64,000 nt of DNA, from the NCBI GenBank assembly GCA_963797265.1, contig CAWCOY010000004.1, forward strand, positions 1 to 64,000, given 5' to 3'. How positions within the stretch are numbered: position 1 is the stretch's first letter; each line of letters begins with the position of its first letter. The DNA comes from DASUPK01 sp963797265 (GTDB taxonomy: Bacteria; Actinomycetota; Thermoleophilia; Solirubrobacterales; 70-9). Below are positions 15,990 through 23,365 of this stretch, in pieces. The position numbers and the translations under genes are program-made. The notes beneath the pieces were generated by a model, which had not been told where the DNA came from, made no database searches, and saw only the letters and a list, made by a program, of their open reading frames with translations.

Positions 15990-16249
15990 GCGGGACCCCC
16001 GTTCCGCGCGACGGCCAGCTCCACGAGCGCCTGCCCGCAGAGCAGGCCGACGCCGCGCGGCTCCCTGCGGGCGGCCCGGTGGAGGCCCTCCGCCACGGCC
16101 GCGAACCCGTGCGCCTGCGTGACCTCGACGAGCACCTCGATGGCGCCGAGGGCGGCCTTCAGCGCCTCGTCACCGTCCGCGCCGCACTCCTCGATCTGGA
16201 GTGCGGCAGCGAGCGTGAGCAGCTCGACCTCGTCGCGGCGTGCGCTCAC
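15986..16249 (-). CDS. 87-aa helical protein in RNase HI operon
   Basis: Starts at GTG 16249 (VSARRDEVELLTLAAALQIE) overlapping the stop of the 97-aa gene as GTGA, and ends at 15986 in another GTGA. The sequence is all-helical in character (ADGDEALKAALGAIEVLVEV; VAEGLHRAARREP). No family recognised. The tight overlaps imply coupled translation. Confidence 0.6.
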   Translation of the reverse strand: MSARRDEVELLTLAAALQIEECGADGDEALKAALGAIEVLVEVTQAHGFAAVAEGLHRAARREPRGVGLLCGQALVELAVARNGGPA

Positions 16250-16539
16250 TCGGACCCCTCTTCCTTCACCGGGGCCTCGGCCTTCGCCTCGCCGACCTGC
16301 TTGACCACCGAGCCGATCACCTTGCCGATGGCGGCCAGGGACGCGGCGGACCCGTCGGTCGGGATGACCACCTTCACCTGCTTGGCCCGGACCGTGCCGA
16401 CGCTGCGGCCGTGTGCGCGCAGGATCACGTAGTCGCCAGCGCCCTTCTTGGTCGTGACCTCGTCGCGCTGGGCGGCGGGGACCTTCTCGACCAGCTTCTC
16501 CGCGACCTCGGTCGCCTTCTTGCCGTTCTGCTTCGCCAT
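16246..16539 (-). CDS. 97-aa basic protein heading RNase HI operon
   Basis: A basic N-terminal half (MAKQNGKKATEVAEKLVEKV; TTKKGAGDYVILRAHGRSVG) and a helical, acidic-ended C-terminus (GKVIGSVVKQVGEAKAEA). The first part alternates Lys-rich helix and a probable beta hairpin, as in small nucleic-acid-binding proteins, but no family is recognised. ATG at 16539 follows a GGAAG site. First gene of the minus-strand five-gene operon. Confidence 0.6.
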   Translation of the reverse strand: MAKQNGKKATEVAEKLVEKVPAAQRDEVTTKKGAGDYVILRAHGRSVGTVRAKQVKVVIPTDGSAASLAAIGKVIGSVVKQVGEAKAEAPVKEEGSE

Positions 16540-16761
16540 GCTTGCTTCCTTCCGTGCGGGGGCGCCGTGTGCGCCCCATCCCCGAGCTTGTGGCAGGTCG
16601 AAGCGAGGATCTAGACGGGGCCGAACCGCTCAGAGGCGGCGAGCGAGAAAGTGCCCCGTTGCAGGTTGATCCCGCATCCCGGGCGGCCCTGCGGGCGCAT
16701 TCCCGCCGCTGCGACCTCTAGGCCGGGTGCTGCGGGGAGGAGCGGGGGCCGATTGTTAAGG

Positions 16762-16779
16762 ACCGCCTCGCGAGGCGGT
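16762..16779. promoter_or_regulatory. 18-bp perfect palindrome in divergent promoter region
   Basis: ACCGCCTCGCGAGGCGGT reads identically on both strands. It lies in the 276-bp gap between the divergent RNase HI operon and the lipoprotein gene, 37 bp before the latter's GTG. It is a good candidate operator for a dimeric repressor encoded by the element; several small helix-turn-helix proteins lie at 20810-22553. The remainder of the gap shows no further structure that I can support. Confidence 0.5.
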
Positions 16780-16815
16780 TGTGCTCCGTCGCCAGGGCCG
16801 GTTAGGGTCCGTCCA

Positions 16816-17058
16816 GTGAGGCGCTGGAGCACCTTCGTCGTCGTGCTCGCGATCGGGGCACTCGTCGGATGCGGCGGGAGCGGCGTCGATCCGACCCCCG
16901 AGGACAAGAACGGCGTCCCGTCCCACGAGTTCGAGCAGGACGACATCGACCGCGCCAACAGCGCCAGCCAGGCCGTCAAGGACTACTGCTCGGGGGCGGT
17001 CTCTGAGGCGCAGTACGTCGGATGCATCAGCCACGTGGACGAAAGCGACATCCCCTAG
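16816..17058 (+). CDS. Small lipoprotein
   Basis: An 80-aa protein with a short basic start (VRRW), a hydrophobic segment (STFVVVLAIGALVG) and a lipobox LVGC with Cys18 as the predicted lipidated residue. The mature part is acidic (PEDKNGVPSHEFEQDDIDRA) and has two further cysteines (DYCSG, VGCIS) that could pair outside the cell. GTG start chosen because it places the signal sequence at the N-terminus. Unknown role; surface exclusion is one possibility on a mobile element. Confidence 0.65.
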   Translation: MRRWSTFVVVLAIGALVGCGGSGVDPTPEDKNGVPSHEFEQDDIDRANSASQAVKDYCSGAVSEAQYVGCISHVDESDIP

Positions 17059-17070
17059 AGAGGAAGACCT

Positions 17071-17721
17071 ATGGCTCTGTTCGGCAAGAAGAAGCGGTCT
17101 CGCGAGCTCCCCGAGGGGTGGATCGAGAGCGGCGACCAGATCCTGATCCCAGAGGATGAAGTCCCGGCCGAGCTGGCGGAAGAAGGCGAGCGCGGCTTTC
17201 GGATCCTCGACGAGTGGAACGGGGACACCGGGCCGTTCGTCGGGGTCAGCGCGACGGCGGTCCGCGAGGCCGCCGAGTCGAGCGATGATCCACGCGCTGC
17301 GGCCGACGAGGCGATGAACGACCCGATGAACTGGGTCGATGACGACCCTCCGGACGGCATCCAGATCATCGTCTGCCGCATCGACATGTCGACCGGCAAG
17401 CTCGACGTGGGACCCGCGATGACCGACCTGATGTTGGGGACCGCCGAGTTCCAGGTCTTCGACATGGAGGGGTCGCCGTCCATCTGCGTCCACCGTGAAC
17501 CCGTGATGGAGGAAGTCTTCCAGCGGATCGAAGCGATGGACTACGACATCACCGAGGACGAGCACCGCGCCCTCACCTACGAAGTCATGGACGAGCCGCG
17601 CCACTGGACCGGGGGCGTGGGCGATGAGGAGCCAGACTACGCGGGCGAGGAGGAGCCGACCTACAGCTTCTTCCCGTTCGACTACACGACCGGGCGCATC
17701 GACCGCCGTGAAGGGAGGTAG
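17071..17721 (+). CDS. Acidic 216-aa protein with internal duplication
   Basis: Family not recognised. After a basic N-terminus (MALFGKKKRS) the protein is acidic. Two related halves can be seen: AMNDPMNWVDDDPPDG...CRIDMSTGKLD (about 88-115) and VMDEPRHWTGGVGDEE...FDYTTGRID (about 172-212), sharing a M(N/D)xPxxW helix end and a strand ending TGKLD/TGRID. ATG follows AGAGAGGAAG. It is 12 bp after the lipoprotein stop, so the two are probably co-expressed. Confidence 0.6.
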   Translation: MALFGKKKRSRELPEGWIESGDQILIPEDEVPAELAEEGERGFRILDEWNGDTGPFVGVSATAVREAAESSDDPRAAADEAMNDPMNWVDDDPPDGIQIIVCRIDMSTGKLDVGPAMTDLMLGTAEFQVFDMEGSPSICVHREPVMEEVFQRIEAMDYDITEDEHRALTYEVMDEPRHWTGGVGDEEPDYAGEEEPTYSFFPFDYTTGRIDRREGR

Positions 17722-17727
17722 CGCGGC

Positions 17728-18117
17728 ATGACTGAGGATTCCGTAATCCAGTGTCCGTTCTGCGCGGACCGGTTCGTCTCGGTGTCGGCATTCGATAGAC
17801 ACATCGCGACGGCACACGCGGACGACCCGGAGTCGGTAGAGACGGTTCCCGAAGATCGTGAAGAGCGCGGCGGTTGCTTCGGGTTCTTCTTTTTCCTGTT
17901 CGGCATCGGCATTCTCAGCCTGATCCTCGCGACCGTGAACCAGATCTTTGGGTTGGGCATCTGGCATAACGACTATCCGGGTTTGGGCAATAAACCTGAT
18001 GGGACCGTTGGCAGCGTCCCGGTCCACTACGGCAAGTTCGTGTGGGAGTTCGTGCTCATCACTCTCGGCTTCGGATTGATCGCCTTCGTGATCGCCGCCG
18101 TCACCAGCGACGACTAG
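17728..18117 (+). CDS. C2H2 zinc-finger membrane protein
   Basis: A 129-aa protein whose first 30 residues form a classical zinc-finger pattern, CPFC-x12-H-x4-H (IQCPFCADRFVSVSAFDRHI then ATAH). A linker and two hydrophobic segments follow (FFFFLFGIGILSLILATV near 52-70; FVLITLGFGLIAFVIAAV near 108-126). C2H2 fingers are rare in bacteria, and one tethered to membrane helices is unusual. The finger would face the cytoplasm if the N-terminus is inside. Its stop overlaps a convergent gene by 4 bp. Confidence 0.65.
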   Translation: MTEDSVIQCPFCADRFVSVSAFDRHIATAHADDPESVETVPEDREERGGCFGFFFFLFGIGILSLILATVNQIFGLGIWHNDYPGLGNKPDGTVGSVPVHYGKFVWEFVLITLGFGLIAFVIAAVTSDD

Positions 18118-18299
18118 GGAAACAGGATCCGCTTCGTCGCCGTCGGGTTCCCGTCGGCGTCGAGCAGCACCGCCTCGACGTAGCCCTCCGGGAGGTTCGC
18201 CGCCGGGCGGAGGTCATAGCGGTCGGTGGAGCCTCGCTCTTCCAGGAACGCGGCGAGCTGCTCGCGCTGCGAGTCGGTGAGGGTGACCGACCCGGTCAC
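18114..18299 (-). CDS. 61-aa protein downstream of DUF3800 gene
   Basis: Starts GTG 18299, overlapping the DUF3800 stop as GTGA. It has a helix (TDSQREQLAAFLEERG) followed by a probable beta hairpin (GYVEAVLLDADGNPTATKRI). No family recognised. The 4-bp overlap suggests that it is translated with the DUF3800 protein and may be its small partner. Confidence 0.55.
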   Translation of the reverse strand: MTGSVTLTDSQREQLAAFLEERGSTDRYDLRPAANLPEGYVEAVLLDADGNPTATKRILFP

Positions 18300-19018
18300 G
18301 GCCTCCACTGCCAAAGGTCGTACTTGTCTTGGAGCGGCTGGTCGCTGTTCTTGAGGTCGTATCCGGACCAGGCCGTGAGCCGCTCGCGGACCGCCTCCCG
18401 CGCCTTCGCCTTGCCGCTTGTGTCGGAGTAGCCCGTCCACGCCGACCGGATCGCCCCGACGAACAGGTCCGCCGCCTGCATCAACGGCCGGCTCGCCGAG
18501 TTGACCGAGCAGAGCTGGACGAAGTTCGCCGCGACGCCGTTCGCCTCGCCGATCCTCTTCACGTCGCGGAGCAGGTAGTTCCGGAAGCGCCGCACTAGCT
18601 CCCGGTCGATGCTCATCCGGTCGTAGAGGACCGTGAAGTCGGCGTGCCTCTCGGGGATGAAGCGACGCAGCCCAGCCTTGACAACGAACCGGACGAACTT
18701 GACGTAGGCCTCGTCCTCGCCTCCCGGGTGGTGGAGCTTCATCATCTCCGGCGTGTAGAGGTCCTTGTCCACGACCATGCACTTGAAGGCGAGGCCGGGC
18801 AGGGACAGCGTCAGGTCGAGGAACCGCAGGTAGGCGTCGAGCCAGCGCGGGTCCACGCTCGTCCACTTGAACTCACCCCAGCACCCCGTCTCCTGCCGCA
18901 TCCGGACTACCTCGCCCTCGTACCCCGGGACTTTCCGGTCGTCGGGCAGCCAGAAGCCGCCGATCACAAGCCACCGCGAATCGGCGTCGATGCCGCTCTC
19001 GTCACAGCACGCGAACAC
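18296..19018 (-). CDS. DUF3800 family protein
   Basis: A 240-aa protein that starts VFACCDESG, carrying the acidic DESG motif typical of DUF3800, an RNase H-like fold family often found on mobile elements. Later acidic residues appear in MVVDKDLYT, VLYDRMS and LMQAADLFVGA. The GTG at 19018 is chosen because AGGAGG lies 8 bp before it; longer versions would run into the divergent gene at 19107. Enzymatic activity of the family is not established as far as I know, though a nuclease role is often suggested. Confidence 0.75.
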   Translation of the reverse strand: MFACCDESGIDADSRWLVIGGFWLPDDRKVPGYEGEVVRMRQETGCWGEFKWTSVDPRWLDAYLRFLDLTLSLPGLAFKCMVVDKDLYTPEMMKLHHPGGEDEAYVKFVRFVVKAGLRRFIPERHADFTVLYDRMSIDRELVRRFRNYLLRDVKRIGEANGVAANFVQLCSVNSASRPLMQAADLFVGAIRSAWTGYSDTSGKAKAREAVRERLTAWSGYDLKNSDQPLQDKYDLWQWRP

Positions 19019-19106
19019 TTGCCCGTCCTCCTTCCCCGCGAAGGATCGCACCTCCTCCGTCCGGTCCTGCCGCTCCCAGACATAGGACCGCTCGTAGAGT
19101 CCACGG

Positions 19107-19370
19107 GTGAGCAACCCCACCCCCGCCGACGACATCGAGTTCGACCTTCTCCACCTCGCCGTGGACATCGAGGGGGCACCCGACCGAGAAATGCCCGCCC
19201 GACTTCGCGCCGCCGTCGCCGACCTCGCGGCAGAGGACCCAGAGGACGTCTTCGAGGGGATGAGGCGCGCTGGGCGCAGGGAACCGACCGTGGTCGCGGC
19301 CGTCAGCGCCACCGCGTTCAGGGTCCTCACCGAAGCGTGGGCGGAGATCGACTGGGCGGACAGCGACTGA
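19107..19370 (+). CDS. 87-aa acidic helical protein
   Basis: GTG start at 19107; ends with TGA overlapping the next ATG (TGATG). The sequence is acidic and helical (DIEFDLLHLAVDIEGAPDRE; ATAFRVLTEAWAEIDWADSD). No family recognised. Divergent from the DUF3800 gene with only 88 bp between start codons, so the shared promoter region is very short. Confidence 0.55.
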   Translation: MSNPTPADDIEFDLLHLAVDIEGAPDREMPARLRAAVADLAAEDPEDVFEGMRRAGRREPTVVAAVSATAFRVLTEAWAEIDWADSD

Positions 19371-19708
19371 TGCCACGGAGCGCCTACCTCATCACCGACT
19401 TCATCACCGGGAAGTCGCAGTCGAAGCGGTCCGGGTTCAAGCCCGACGTGATCCCGGAGGTCGTGGCGGTGGAGCCGCACGCCGTCGACCGCGTGCTCGG
19501 CGTCCGCACCAGGGAGGAGAGGTTCCGCGTCCTGCGCGCCCTCCGCGACCGCGGGATGCTCGTCAGCCGACCTGCCGGGAGGCTCACTCACCGGGTCCGG
19601 TTCGACGACGGCAAAGGAGGGTCCGTGCGACCCCGTCTATACGTCTTCATGGCCGACTCGTCCGACTCGGTCGCCGTCGCAGCGGACCGCGTCAAGCGCG
19701 GAGGGTAG
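19370..19708 (+). CDS. 112-aa unknown protein
   Basis: ATG 19370 overlaps the preceding TGA. The middle part (DRVLGVRTREERFRVLRALR, then DRGMLVSRPAGRLTHRVRFD) has a winged-helix-like rhythm, helix then a beta wing, and the end is a strand (RPRLYVFMADSSD). No family recognised with confidence; DNA binding is possible. Confidence 0.55.
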   Translation: MPRSAYLITDFITGKSQSKRSGFKPDVIPEVVAVEPHAVDRVLGVRTREERFRVLRALRDRGMLVSRPAGRLTHRVRFDDGKGGSVRPRLYVFMADSSDSVAVAADRVKRGG

Positions 19709-19830
19709 GAAGGCCACCGGGTCTCCGGGCGATGCCAGCCCACCACGAGCTGAACCCGGCCCCGGTGGCAGTTCGATCCTACGCGCGCCCTCTACTTCGC
19801 GGTTTATATCGGCGCCTGACATCTCGCCGT

Positions 19831-20262
19831 ATGGTCAATCCGATGCCCGAGAAGAGCCTCAGAGACCGGATTCAGGACGCCGCCGCCGAGCGCGACGCCG
19901 AGGGCATCTGCGTCAATCCCTCGCTTGAATCGATCCACGACGCCGCCCTGGGCACGCCCATGGAAAAGACCCGCAAGGGTCGCGAATCTCTCGTGAAGAG
20001 CGCGGCGAACGAGGCGTCCGCGACAGCGGGCGCCGTTCGCGCGGTCAGCGGCAGGTGGTTCGGCGACGCGCTCGCCGACAACGCGCCGCAGAGTCCGATG
20101 GGCAAGGCCGCCGACAGTCCGGCGGTCGGGATCCTCGGCGACCTCAACAGACTTTTGAAGGCCTTCCGTGACGCGGAGGGACGCGACCCGACAGAGGACG
20201 ACGTCGAGTACTGGAAGGCGTTCGCTCACATCATCAGGGAGCCGCTCGGGGGCAACGAGTGA
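19831..20262 (+). CDS. 143-aa unknown protein
   Basis: Begins MVNPMPEKSLRDRIQDAAAE; a second in-frame ATG at 19843 is equally possible. The chain is rich in Ala and charged residues, with a central segment (ETARKGRESLVKSAANEASA-like) and an ending PTEDDVEYWKAFAHIIREPL. No family recognised. It is the first of a run of small plus-strand genes and its stop overlaps the next GTG (GTGA). A TTATAT stretch at 19803-19808 could be a -10 element. Confidence 0.55.
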   Translation: MVNPMPEKSLRDRIQDAAAERDAEGICVNPSLESIHDAALGTPMEKTRKGRESLVKSAANEASATAGAVRAVSGRWFGDALADNAPQSPMGKAADSPAVGILGDLNRLLKAFRDAEGRDPTEDDVEYWKAFAHIIREPLGGNE

Positions 20263-20798
20263 CCGCCACCGCCGAGGCCACGACTTCACTCACGGAGCAG
20301 CTTGACGCTCTCGACCTTGCCATCGCCGCGGCAAAGGATCGCCGTTCCGATGCAAGTTCTGCGCGCCGCTACAGGTCGCGCCTCGGGGTGGGCGTCGAAC
20401 TCACCCGCGACCTTCGCGACTACTGCGACGCGGTCGCGTTCTCGAAGCGCGACCCCGACCCGGAGGAACACGCACGCCTGACGAAGGAGTTCCTGACGCA
20501 GATCGAGGAGTCGGGCTTCCTGCTCGACGCCAACAAGACCGGCCAGATCAGGGTCGTCGATCCCGCGCGTGAGACGGAGGAGCAGGACGCCAACCGCGAC
20601 CTGGTAGTCGCCAAGGCCGCCCGCCGCAAGTTCCTCGAGGAGAACGCCGAGAAGATCGAGGCGGAGAAGCTTCTGGAAGAGTCCGGCAGGTTCCGCGCGG
20701 CGACCGAGGCCGGAGACATCGACACCGTCAACGAGATCCTCGCGTCCCGCAGCGTCCAGACGAAGAACACTCCTACCTCGAACGACCTGCCCGACTGA
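20259..20798 (+). CDS. 179-aa coiled-coil-like protein
   Basis: GTG 20259 overlaps the preceding TGA. Long charged helices dominate (TEQLDALDLAIAAAKDRR; RKFLEENAEKIEAEKLLEES), suggesting a coiled coil. No known domain seen. It belongs to the small-gene run that leads to the regulators and the integrase. Confidence 0.55.
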   Translation: MTATAEATTSLTEQLDALDLAIAAAKDRRSDASSARRYRSRLGVGVELTRDLRDYCDAVAFSKRDPDPEEHARLTKEFLTQIEESGFLLDANKTGQIRVVDPARETEEQDANRDLVVAKAARRKFLEENAEKIEAEKLLEESGRFRAATEAGDIDTVNEILASRSVQTKNTPTSNDLPD

Positions 20799-20809
20799 GG
20801 CCGCGTCCC

Positions 20810-20992
20810 ATGGCGCACAAGCCGGAGGACAAGCTGGTCGCCGCGTGGGTCCCAGGCCCATTCAAGGACGCGGTCCAAGCGACCGCGAAGGCAGCGGGTA
20901 CGAGCGAGAGCGAGGTCCTTCGCAGAGGCCTCACCCGCGAACTGATCGACGTGTCCGAATCGCCGGAAGAGGACGAGGAGGGGTCGGCGTGA
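20810..20992 (+). CDS. Ribbon-helix-helix-like small protein
   Basis: A 60-aa protein with strand KLVAAWVPG followed by two helices (PFKDAVQATAKAAGTS and SEVLRRGLTRELIDV), which resembles a CopG/Arc ribbon-helix-helix DNA-binding domain. An acidic tail (SPEEDEEGSA) follows. The stop overlaps the next GTG by 4 bp. It is a plausible regulator of element genes. Confidence 0.6.
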   Translation: MAHKPEDKLVAAWVPGPFKDAVQATAKAAGTSESEVLRRGLTRELIDVSESPEEDEEGSA

Positions 20993-21393
20993 CCCCGGAC
21001 CAGCGACGCGCGGCCGGGCTGATCGCCCAGGGACATACGCAGAAGCAGGCCGCGGAGGAGGTCGGCGTGTCCGCGAAGACGCTCGGACGCTGGGCGAAGA
21101 GCGAGGAGTTTCGCGCGGTGGTGCGCAAGCAGCGTGGGTCGCTGATCGGCGACGTGGACACGCCGGAGGCGGTCCTCGCTGCCGCCCTGACCGCGACCAA
21201 GCCCTCGGGCGAACCCGACTGGTCGGCGCGCATCATGGCCGCCCGGGCGCTGCTCTCCACCCCGGTTGCGTCGCCCGACGCAGAGCAGGCGGCGCAGCAG
21301 GTCGTGCGGGAGACCCGAATCTACATTCCTCCCGAGGACGCGAGCGTCAACGGATACGGCGAAGAGGAAGATGTCGCGGCCGACCCTGAGTGA
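20989..21393 (+). CDS. Helix-turn-helix protein (terminase-small/phBC6A51-like)
   Basis: A 134-aa protein with an N-terminal helix-turn-helix (RRAAGLIAQGHTQKQAAEEV then GVSAKTLGRWAKSEEFRAVV). This arrangement is seen in small-terminase-like and phBC6A51-type phage proteins, and the following helix (SARIMAARALLSTPV) also fits that group. No large terminase is present, so a regulatory or leftover phage role is inferred. GTG 20989 overlaps the preceding stop. Confidence 0.6.
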   Translation: MTPDQRRAAGLIAQGHTQKQAAEEVGVSAKTLGRWAKSEEFRAVVRKQRGSLIGDVDTPEAVLAAALTATKPSGEPDWSARIMAARALLSTPVASPDAEQAAQQVVRETRIYIPPEDASVNGYGEEEDVAADPE

Positions 21394-21823
21394 CGTAGAG
21401 GGCGCGCTCGACTCGCTCGACGCCTCGACGGGAGCGATCGTTGTCAACGCGGACCGGCGGATGCTTGCGGACCGCGACCCCCTTCCTGGTGGGTCCGCTG
21501 TCCTGGTGATCCTCGGGGACGACGGACCCTTCCGCTACCCGGACCTGGCGAGCAACTACGTCGAGGGCGACGCGCGGAAGCGAACCGACCACCTCCCCGC
21601 GCCGCACAAGGCGAACATCCTCGACGCGGTCCCGATGCCTGCCGAGGAGGCCACGGAGGACGATGCAGAACCCGCCTCACAGGGCGCCCTGGTGGGTAGA
21701 GAGGCGGACCCAGGCGAGTCCCGGGAAGACCCACCCCCTCGCAGGCCTGCACGCCTGGACCGCAGTCTGGGCGTCCTTCCCTCGGAAAGACCTGAGCTGG
21801 ATGACTACCTCGACGGCGACTGA
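21371..21823 (+). CDS. 150-aa unknown protein
   Basis: ATG 21371, preceded by GAAGAGGAAG, lies inside the end of the helix-turn-helix gene (23-bp overlap). The first 75 residues look structured (LSDVEGALDSLDASTGAIVV; AVLVILGDDGPFRYPDL); the rest is Pro/Glu/Arg-rich and probably disordered. No family recognised. Its own 3' end overlaps the next gene by 23 bp. Confidence 0.5.
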   Translation: MSRPTLSDVEGALDSLDASTGAIVVNADRRMLADRDPLPGGSAVLVILGDDGPFRYPDLASNYVEGDARKRTDHLPAPHKANILDAVPMPAEEATEDDAEPASQGALVGREADPGESREDPPPRRPARLDRSLGVLPSERPELDDYLDGD

Positions 21824-22553
21824 CGTTCCGCGGCAGCGTCGCTGGGTCTGCGTGGACTGCGACGTCGCCGTCTACAAGATGAACGGGGAGCTTGTCGACC
21901 GCCCGAACGGGTGGGACGACGCCGGTCGCTGCATCACCTGCCAGCGAAAGACCGCGGCCAAGAAGGATCCCCAGGAGGGGTTGCTCCGCTTCGAGCTTCT
22001 GCGCGGGACGCAGTTGAAGAAGGCCGCGAAACAGGCGCACGTGACGATGGCCGTCGCGCGGGCCGTGCGTCAGCAGATGGTCGCGCACGGTGAGATCGAG
22101 CCGCTGAAGGCGAAGGCGAACGGGAACGAAGGCGGCCCGAGGGTGGGAGCGTTCTCTGAGCACAAGGACGCGATCGAAAAGACGCTGCACGAGGACCCGA
22201 TGCAGGAGGACTCCAAGATCGGCAAGGAGTTCGGCGTCAACATGCGCGTGGTTCGCCGCGCGAGGGAGCGCCTGGGGCTCCCGCAGCCGCCCACTCCCAC
22301 GGAGCGAGACGCGGCGACCCTGCGTGAACTCGGCGGCGCCACGTCGGCGGACGTGTTCGCCGAGCGCATCGGGGTCCAGCGAGCCCAGGGCAGGAGGCGA
22401 CTCCGCAAGCTGGTCGCCGCCGGACTCGCGACAGTCGAGCAGGTCAGGGACGGACAGGCGCGGCCCAAGTACTACACCGCGACTACCCCCTCCACAGACC
22501 CCGGCAACCACCCCGCAACGGGTGGGCACCCTCTCCCGCACCCCTCGGCGTGA
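21801..22553 (+). CDS. Zinc-ribbon and winged-helix DNA-binding protein
   Basis: A 250-aa protein. Near the start, two CxxC pairs (WVCVDC and CITCQRK, about residues 15-50) make a small zinc ribbon. The middle has helix-turn-helix-like segments (QLKKAAKQAHVTMAVARAVR; SKIGKEFGVNMRVVRRARE). The end is a winged helix (SADVFAERIGVQRAQGRRRL with wing VEQVRDGQARPKYYTA). A DNA-binding regulator or replication-accessory protein is likely. It precedes a 185-bp gap that contains GC-rich hairpins but no clear gene. Confidence 0.6.
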   Translation: MTTSTATDVPRQRRWVCVDCDVAVYKMNGELVDRPNGWDDAGRCITCQRKTAAKKDPQEGLLRFELLRGTQLKKAAKQAHVTMAVARAVRQQMVAHGEIEPLKAKANGNEGGPRVGAFSEHKDAIEKTLHEDPMQEDSKIGKEFGVNMRVVRRARERLGLPQPPTPTERDAATLRELGGATSADVFAERIGVQRAQGRRRLRKLVAAGLATVEQVRDGQARPKYYTATTPSTDPGNHPATGGHPLPHPSA

Positions 22554-22738
22554 GCGTCTCCACCGCCTGAAGTCAAGGTCTGCGGGGAACTACTGGCCCG
22601 CAGGCGCCCGACACACTAGATGTAGCGTCCCGGCCGGTCGCGCGTCGCATCGAGCGAAATCCCAAACACATACTCGTAGGACCGGCAATCACGCCGGAAA
22701 ACCGACCGGCCCCGAGGCCGGGGGAGGAGTGCAGTCAA

Positions 22739-23245
22739 GTGGGAATCGGAATGAGCATCATCAACCCGGACGCCGACCTGGTCCGGGAGCGCGACGCTGG
22801 GAAGGCCGTCCTGGAAAAGCTCGACGCGGCGGAGGCACTCGCTCGGTGGTGGGACGAGATTCCCACCAGCCTGGGCATGACCCACTGCGCGGTGGGTGAG
22901 GTGCAGCGCTCGCTCGCGACCATCGGCCGGGACCTGGTCGGCCGCGACGAGACGATCGGGAACGACGAGGTGGGCTACGCCGGGATCTGGGTCGTCCCGG
23001 TCGAGGAGTGTCGCCGCGCGGCGGCCGGGATCCGTCGGCTGATCGTCGATGGAATCCTGCACCAGAAGTTCGAGCGGTTCGCCGCATTCCTTCTACGCGC
23101 CGCCGACCGCGGTGACGGGATCACCAGCGACCAAAACGCTCGGCTCGACAGGCCGGACGCCCAGACATCCGGCGAGCAGCTGGTCACTGAGGTGACTGGC
23201 ATGCTGTGGTCGCGCGGCTGGAACACGACCGATCCGATCGGGTGA
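22739..23245 (+). CDS. 168-aa unknown helical protein
   Basis: GTG 22739 is favoured because GGAGGAG lies 9 bp upstream; ATG 22751 is the alternative. Mostly helical (RERDAGKAVLEKLDAAEALA; CRRAAAGIRRLIVDGILHQK), with a Trp-rich start (ARWWDEIPTS). No domain recognised. Last gene before the integrase; 120 bp separate them. Confidence 0.55.
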   Translation: MGIGMSIINPDADLVRERDAGKAVLEKLDAAEALARWWDEIPTSLGMTHCAVGEVQRSLATIGRDLVGRDETIGNDEVGYAGIWVVPVEECRRAAAGIRRLIVDGILHQKFERFAAFLLRAADRGDGITSDQNARLDRPDAQTSGEQLVTEVTGMLWSRGWNTTDPIG

Positions 23246-23365
23246 GCGGGTCGGACGGGGGCAGCCACCGGGTGGTGGCTGCTCCGCCAATTAGGATCGA
23301 TGGGCCAACGGAAATGGCCGGGCGGCGCGTGAACGCCCCCGGCCCGGACAACGGGAGCTAGCCCG

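Noticed and set aside
18644..19369. Plus-strand frame preceding the 112-aa gene
   Set aside because: It is antisense to the DUF3800 gene; only the part from ATG 19370 is supported.
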